Source: Ephydatia muelleri (taxonomy: Eukaryota > Porifera > Demospongiae > Spongillida > Spongillidae). Taken from it: DNA of 64,000 nucleotides. Under the pieces are notes generated by a model that saw only the letters and a list, made by a program, of their open reading frames with translations, had not been told where the DNA came from and searched no databases. Position numbers and translations under genes: made by a program. The stretch is from assembly GCA_013339895.1 (NCBI GenBank), contig JABACO010000019.1, forward strand, positions 2,156,565 through 2,220,564, read 5' to 3'. Shown here one piece after another: positions 59,259 through 64,000 of the stretch (the first letter of the stretch is position 1; each line of letters starts with the position of its first letter).

Positions 59259-59880
59259 CCTTCACAAGAAATCCAATCTTCATGTAAAGGTATCTGCCAC
59301 ACATCTGCCAATCAAGTGAAGGTCAGTATACACAGCTCACAGGATGCTTATTCATTTTAGCCAGGACAATGGTTGTGTACACCTTGGACTGCCCTTGTGG
59401 GTTTTGTGGTAGCGGTCAGGTCCCAAGGCCAACATAAACAACAGTACCTAAGAAGTACTGAGTATACCATATCAAGGCTAATAGTACATGGCTACACTAC
59501 ACCCTTCTCCTACAACTCTCCTCTCTGCTAGTGGAGCATACTGCCCCAAACATTCATGACTCCAACAAGTCAGTACAGGGAGGATAAATGGTATGTGTAA
59601 TTTTGCCAGAGATGTCCCTGCTGGTGTACATGTACATGACTACAGGAGGACAGGAGAGAGGGAGTGAGGGAGGGGGGGAGGGGGAGAGAGGGAGGGGGGG
59701 AGGGAGGGAGGGAGGAAGGGAGAAAGTGAGGGAGGGAGGGAGAAAGTGAGGGAGGAGGGAGGAGAAAGTGAGGGAGGGAGGGAGTAGGTGAGAAAGGAGA
59801 GAAAGAAAGGAAGGAGGAGAGAGGGATAAGAGCAAAGAAAGATGGAACACAAACTAAGTGATTGAAGTATACACAATGTA
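57724..59880. other. Middle of the 7-kb insertion, unresolved
   Basis: Contains a minus-strand frame at 58221-58442 (including ILWWTFEAVIASTEITSDGE) that may be part of a gene but is not recognised. A (CA)n tract lies at about 59185-59256 and a GGGA-rich purine tract at 59645-59830. The region may include further decayed exons of the usherin-like gene. Confidence 0.35.
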
Positions 59881-60275
59881 CCTGGGCAGGCTGGCTGCAG
59901 CACTGATGACGCCCAACACCACATTCCAACTGGAGTGCAATGCCTGCGGGCGTGACTGGAGGACCTGTCCAACAGATAACGTACTGAGCACAGATCATAT
60001 ACATGTACCATGCACACTGTTATTTGCGCATGTTGCACACAGTAGCAGAGAAGACATACATGTACATGTACAAAGTGAAGGGGAGGAGGCCGGTGGTGTT
60101 GTAGCTGATCACAGTAAGGGGCAGGACACCCGCCAGAGCATCATTGCAATACAAACTGAAGTTGATGAGGATGCCATTACTGTCAGTTGGCAAGTCCCAA
60201 GACACAATGATGTAGGTGGAGCCCACATTCTGCACCGACACAGCATCAAATCCATCTGGTGCTGGGGGAAGGAGG
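59881..60275 (-). pseudogene. Usherin-like FN3 exon(s)
   Basis: After a pyrimidine tract and CCCCCAG acceptor (near 60275) the minus strand reads APDGFDAVSVQNVGSTYIIV, then SWDLPTDSNGILINFSLYC, a fibronectin type III start with its conserved Trp, proline-rich turn and NGI segment, followed by TTGLLPFTLYMYMYVFSATV. The open frame ends at 60020 before the FN3 domain is complete. Sequence resembling the next FN3 boundary (TGPPVTPAGI) lies at 59890-60000 in a different frame. The domain type and order agree with usherin. The broken frame suggests decay. Confidence 0.55.
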
Positions 60276-60399
60276 GGGAAGGAGGGGGAAGAGGATGACA
60301 TCACATGCACACAATGACATCACACATGTATACACAGTCAGTGACACACACGTACACACGCACACACAATCACGCACACCGAGGTACCATTCAGGAGGG

Positions 60400-61080
60400 G
60401 ATAAGACACATGCTGTAAGGGGTTGCAATGCCATATCTGCTCGACGTGCTGGGAAATCCCTCAAAGTAGACTTTCATGGTCAGCAGTGGGACAATCATGG
60501 CAGTGATGGCCGCCGCGTGCACCGTATCCACAGTGACGTACAAGGTATTGGAGGCCTGCTCAAACAGTACCATGTGCCCCTGGCCATCACAGAGGTTACA
60601 GGAGGGGACTGCACCACACTCGCACCGACGTACAAGCTCAACATGACCGATGAGTTCTGAAGCTCACAGTGTGCCACTGACCATCGTTGAAGGTTCTGGT
60701 ACTGTTGGATCCAACGACAGCTGGTCCAGAGCCCACATCAAATATTAACCATGGCAACCCACCATGAAGCTTCACCCCCAGGAAGTCAGTCATTACACTG
60801 TTGATCTGGTAGAAGAGAATGCCGCTGGGGTTGTAGGTATGGAACTGGACTGTGGCCTGGTTAATAAAACCACAAAGGAACATGTGCCCGCTGAATGTAG
60901 CCAGGCCCCTACCGTCGAAGGAGGTGCCCACATCTCTGACTGGGACTTAAGGCTGGGGACTCGATGGTGCACGGTGTAGGCAGTGATGACATAGTCGGGT
61001 TGGAGGGGAGCATTCCATTGGAGGGACATGGAAGAGGAATTGGTATTGAGGATGAGGGGGGAGCTTGGCCCACAGGTGCT
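60400..61080 (-). pseudogene. Usherin-like FN3 end and laminin-G domain, frameshifted
   Basis: From a CCTTAG acceptor at about 61080 the minus strand encodes an FN3 start (SSSMSLQWNAPLQPDYVITA). One base off, near 60955, begins a laminin-G domain: VGTSFDGRGLATFSGHMF, FINQATVQFHTYNPSGILFY, DFLGVKLHGGLPWLIFDVGS, GPAVVGSNSTRTFNDGQWHT. After VSFRTHRSC a stop (60641) follows, and the rest (LYVTVDTVHAAA, then VYFEGFPSTSSRYG) continues in another frame to about 60430. FN3 followed by laminin-G is the arrangement in usherin, a large extracellular and membrane protein of basement membranes and sensory cells. Several frame breaks in one domain mark a pseudogene or an error-rich assembly. Confidence 0.65.
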
Positions 61081-61314
61081 AAGGGTGTGAGAAAGATACA
61101 TAGTGGTTGTCAATGACCACTTGGGATATAATTGAACACATAACACACACACATCATGTGCACATGGCACACATGCATGCAAATGCTGCTTGTGTCTGCT
61201 AAGTTGTACAAACTGAATGATGACTGTCACTTTCTTTACGCAAGGTAAAGAGAAGGCCATAAAACATGTACCTACAACATCAAATCATACGCATGTACAT
61301 GTACCTGCAATACA

Positions 61315-61545
61315 AACAACATCCACACACATACATGTAAACACACACCCACATACATATGTGCACATGCACAGACACACACGCATGCACACACACACAA
61401 CACACACAACACACACACACAAACACACACACACACAGACACACATGCATGCACACACACACACAACACACACACACACAACACACATACAACACAACAC
61501 ACACAACACACACACAAACACATACACACACACACACACACACAC
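61315..61545. repeat. CA-rich simple sequence
   Basis: Degenerate CACA/ACAT repeats in an intron-like position between usherin-like exons. HTHT and VCVC frames are artefacts. Confidence 0.9.
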
Positions 61546-61571
61546 GGTCCACATACACAACGTATACGTAC

Positions 61572-61850
61572 CACTATCCAGTGTTGTGACATTGGCAACA
61601 CCACCAGTCTGACATCCAGCTGTGGTGCATGCTGCTTCCACAAAGCTGTACTGCGTTGACGGCTGCAGGTTATGTACCACGGGACACTGGAGGTAGTGAG
61701 AAGGACGTTCCCCAGTACAGAAACAGCTTACACATTGCAGGCTGTGAGATCCCATTGGGAACTGAGGGGTTCAACTACATCACATTGACAGAGGAAGAGG
61801 AGAGTGCCAGAAGCTGAGGGCTTGGAACCCCCAATGGTGCTGTGAAAGGG
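61572..61850 (-). pseudogene. Usherin-like FN3 domain with in-frame stop
   Basis: The minus strand reads VPSPQLLALSSSSVNVM, then TAG (at about 61779) where FN3 domains keep a Trp, then LNPSVPNGIS. A one-base shift near 61682 leads into VVHNLQPSTQYSFVEAACTT, then AGCQTGGVANVTTLDS and a GTACGT donor at 61572. The NLxPxTxYxF and C-x5-C pattern is typical of usherin FN3 domains. TAG in place of TGG plus the frameshift indicates decay. Confidence 0.6.
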
Positions 61851-62039
61851 ACCAAGATGTGACAACCATACACAAATACACACACACACACACATACACG
61901 TGCCTCACATTGATTTTCATTGCAATACAGGGGGTGTGGCACCTAAATGTACTTACACAGCATGCGGCGTGAGCGGGGCTACAAATACAAGTCGTGTTCA
62001 CAGTAAATTGGGGTGGGGTATATATAATAATCGGAGATC

Positions 62040-62275
62040 AAACACTTCCAAAGGGTGGGGTTTCCCCAAGAAAGGTGCCCCCCTATCCCACACATCATAC
62101 TGGATCAGCAGGCCGTTTGGATTGGACAGTGCAGTCACAGCGTTCAGAGCAGTAACATTGGGAGCAGCCTGGAATGTGGGCATAGCTTGTAGTGTCTTCA
62201 AGCTGCTGGAGTTGCTTTGGCCACACCCACCGGATGTGCAGGCCTGTACCAGTATGTACGCTGTAAACAGTTGAC
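62040..62275 (-). pseudogene. Usherin-like FN3 boundary exon
   Basis: After a CTGTTTACAG acceptor (about 62264) the minus strand reads AYILVQACTSGGCGQSNSSS, LKTLQAMPTFQAAPNVTALN and AVTALSNPNGLLIQYDV. This matches the end of one FN3 domain and the start of the next, but the segment with the core Trp is missing between NVTALN and NPNGLL. It is the most 5' usherin-like piece in the window. Confidence 0.55.
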
Positions 62276-62391
62276 AGTGTATAGTATTGGACAGGGTAGG
62301 ATTTACCGCTCCCACCCCCTATCCACCCCCTGGTTTGCCCCTAATTTGAATAACCCAGGGAGAAGGCCAATAGTATACCATATCCACACTC

Positions 62392-62960
62392 AACAAGGCC
62401 AACAGAATAGGGAGAAGGCCAACAGTATAGGGAGAAGGCCAACAGTATAGGGAGAAGGCCAACAGTATAGGGAGAAGGCCAACAGTATAGGGAGAAGGCC
62501 AACAGTATAGGGAGAAGGCCAACAGTATAGGGAGAAGGCCAACAGTATAGGGAGAAGGCCAACAGTATAGGGAGAAAGCCAACAGTATAGGGAGAAGACT
62601 AACAGTATAGGGAGAAGGCCAACAGTATAGGGAGAAGGCCAACAGTATATAGGGAGAAGGCCAACAGTATAGGGAGAAGGCCAACAGTATAGGGAGAAGA
62701 CCAACAGTATAGGGAGAAGGCCAACAGTATAGGGAGAAGGCCAAAAGTATAAAGACAAGGCGAACAGTATAGGGAGAAGACCAGCAGTACAGGGAGAAGG
62801 CCACCAGTCTAACAATAAAGGAAGAAGACCAACAGTATAAGGAGACGGGCAATTAACGGTTCGGGAGTAAAGGGAGAAGGCTACCACTGGTTACAGTACA
62901 GGGAGATGTGCACAATTATAGAGAGATGGCCAACTGTACTAGTATAGGGAGAAGGCCATA
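62392..62960. repeat. 20-bp minisatellite
   Basis: About 28 units of AACAGTATAGGGAGAAGGCC, degenerating towards the right end. It lies between the usherin-like exons and the insertion's right end. Long frames reading YCWPSPYTV repeats are artefacts. Confidence 0.95.
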
Positions 62961-63510
62961 TCTACTCCTTCCAAGATATGCACATACATGTAGGGCCGAA
63001 CACTACCCACTGCCGAACATACCCTACGCTACTAAATTCACATAGTATACTCACCATAACACCTGCGTCTCAGAAGATGAAAGCATGAAGGGCATACGTA
63101 GCTCGATCCCTGCATGCATCATTGTGCCTAATTGATGCGCTCCACATCTCCAATGCAAGTGACGCATAGCTGATAAGTTAATTTTTAATTTGGTTCAATT
63201 AGAGTGGTAATTCATTAGCTAGTAGGGGTTAACGGTTATAAACTTTAATGTCTGTAACGTTAGCCGACATAAGTTTAATAATTATAACTCTACTCTGCAA
63301 GTTATTGAACAATGACTACTTCGTTTATGAATAAATTATGCGCGGTAGAAATTAAAAATTTGTCTTGATTGTAGTTTACGAATGGTTAATGGTATAATCT
63401 TATAAAGCACAGATTCACAATCAGTCTGATTTATCGTAAATTATACACGTGTTTGGAATTCAATTTGAAAAAACAAAGCAAGATGACCGCCTATGTATGG
63501 GCCATTTCTC
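62961..63510. other. AT-rich right part of the 7-kb insertion
   Basis: No gene recognised. The last about 35 bases form the right inverted end of the insertion. Confidence 0.4.
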
Positions 63511-63516
63511 CATATG

Positions 63517-64000
63517 CGGGGCTGAGTGGCGAGCAGATTGCGCTGTTAATGGCGGAAGTCACGGGTCTGAAGAAGGCGGTTGTCGAGCGGCAAAACGAGA
63601 TGGCGAAAATGATTGTAAAGAGAACACGCGAACGCCAGCATTCTTTCCTTCGTCCAGGTAATCAGTCCCAGTACGATTTCACAGACGCTGTTCTAGGGCA
63701 GGTTCAGGATGCACTGCGCGATCTGGAATACGGGAGTACGGAAGAGACGAGAGAAGCAGCCGTCCATTCGCTCCAGAAAGCCGCTGAGATGTTGGAGCGA
63801 AGAATGAAACTGATAAAGATGGCTGATCGTTCCGAATACGGCTGGGCGGTGGTCGCGGAGTACGAGTCTGATGAGTTGGCAGTGGATTCCGATGACGAGA
63901 AAAGAATAAGCAGGGCGGAGAAGGAAGCGGAAAAGAAGTGGTTAAGGAAAAGGAAGAGGCAGATTGATGACCGGGTGGACGGCGCACGAGGAGTAACCGG
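63517..64000 (+). CDS. Gag, right piece of the split element (runs off the window)
   Basis: From GGGGCTGAGTGGCGAGCAG at 63518 the plus strand continues gag of the tyrosine-recombinase-type element exactly where the left piece (56082-56495) stops. It carries KRTRERQHSFLRPGNQSQYD and IKMADRSEYGWAVVAEYESD and is nearly identical to 30040-30825, with differences such as AEVTGLKK for AEVKGLKK. The frame stays open to the window end. The zinc knuckle and stop lie beyond. The host copy is broken by the 7-kb insertion, so no full gag can be made from this locus. Confidence 0.8.

Larger units (their letters stand above)
56496..63516. mobile_element. 7.0-kb insertion with imperfect inverted ends, carrying gene fragments
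   Basis: The insertion interrupts gag between GATAC and GGGGCTG without loss. Its left end CATATCGAGAAATTGGCGGTCA and the complement of its right end CATATGGAGAAAT share the first 13 positions except one, and GGCGGTCA recurs 14 bp further in at the right end. At most a single C is duplicated at the target. Inside lie a hairpin MITE, degraded usherin-like exons and simple repeats, but no transposase that I recognise. A non-autonomous DNA transposon that captured host sequence is the simplest reading. A template-switch or assembly join is an alternative. Confidence 0.5.

Noticed and set aside
62319..62887. Protein of YCWPSPYTV repeats resembling a membrane protein
   Set aside because: It reads a 20-bp minisatellite in three frames; no unique sequence is attached.

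Overview
The window is animal nuclear DNA. It shows spliced genes with GT-AG introns, long satellite and minisatellite arrays, several retroelement types, and fragments of clearly metazoan genes: a nephrocystin-4-like 3' end, a MANBAL/UPF0239-like gene and usherin-like FN3/laminin-G exons. A cysteine-rich secreted protein resembles a family I recall from sponges and cnidarians, so a non-bilaterian animal, most likely a sponge, is my best inference. Exon-intron models are by eye and no search was run.

Layout. 1-4155: AT-rich DNA with a fold-back, two 22-bp minisatellites and a 0.86-kb element with 80-bp inverted ends. 4156-12341: a two-exon Crinkler-type gene (ubiquitin-like header, PD-(D/E)XK nuclease, protein kinase). 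Its 6.5-kb intron is almost entirely a 25-bp minisatellite containing a deleted LTR retroelement with a SCAN-like gag. 12.9-17.3 kb and 22.3-26.6 kb (minus strand): two paralogous blocks of a low-complexity Gly/Arg/Pro-rich gene built from tiny exons, nearly all symmetric phase-1, each block holding a long palindrome. 17739-22319: a young Ty3/Gypsy element with matching LTRs and a 5-bp target duplication that splits the second block.

26.7-48.05 kb: one ~160-bp satellite array carrying a CA tract in each unit, about 18.4 kb in total, interrupted at 28272-31174 by a gag-only retroelement. That element has split direct repeats and no target duplication, the signature of tyrosine-recombinase (PAT/Ngaro/DIRS-like) retroelements. 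An uninterrupted sister unit inside the array preserves the empty site.

48.1-55.4 kb: gene-bearing DNA. The minus strand carries a MANBAL-like gene, the last three coding exons of a nephrocystin-4 homologue and a two-exon secreted-protein gene. The plus strand carries a BEL/Pao integrase tail and LTR. 56.1-64 kb: a second copy of the tyrosine-recombinase element, cut exactly in two inside gag by a 7.0-kb segment with imperfect inverted ends. That segment carries a decayed usherin-like gene.

The strongest candidates for something new are the animal Crinkler-type nuclease-kinase gene, the interchangeable phase-1 mini-exon array with self-homogenising palindromes, and the 7-kb gene-carrying insertion inside the split-repeat retroelement.
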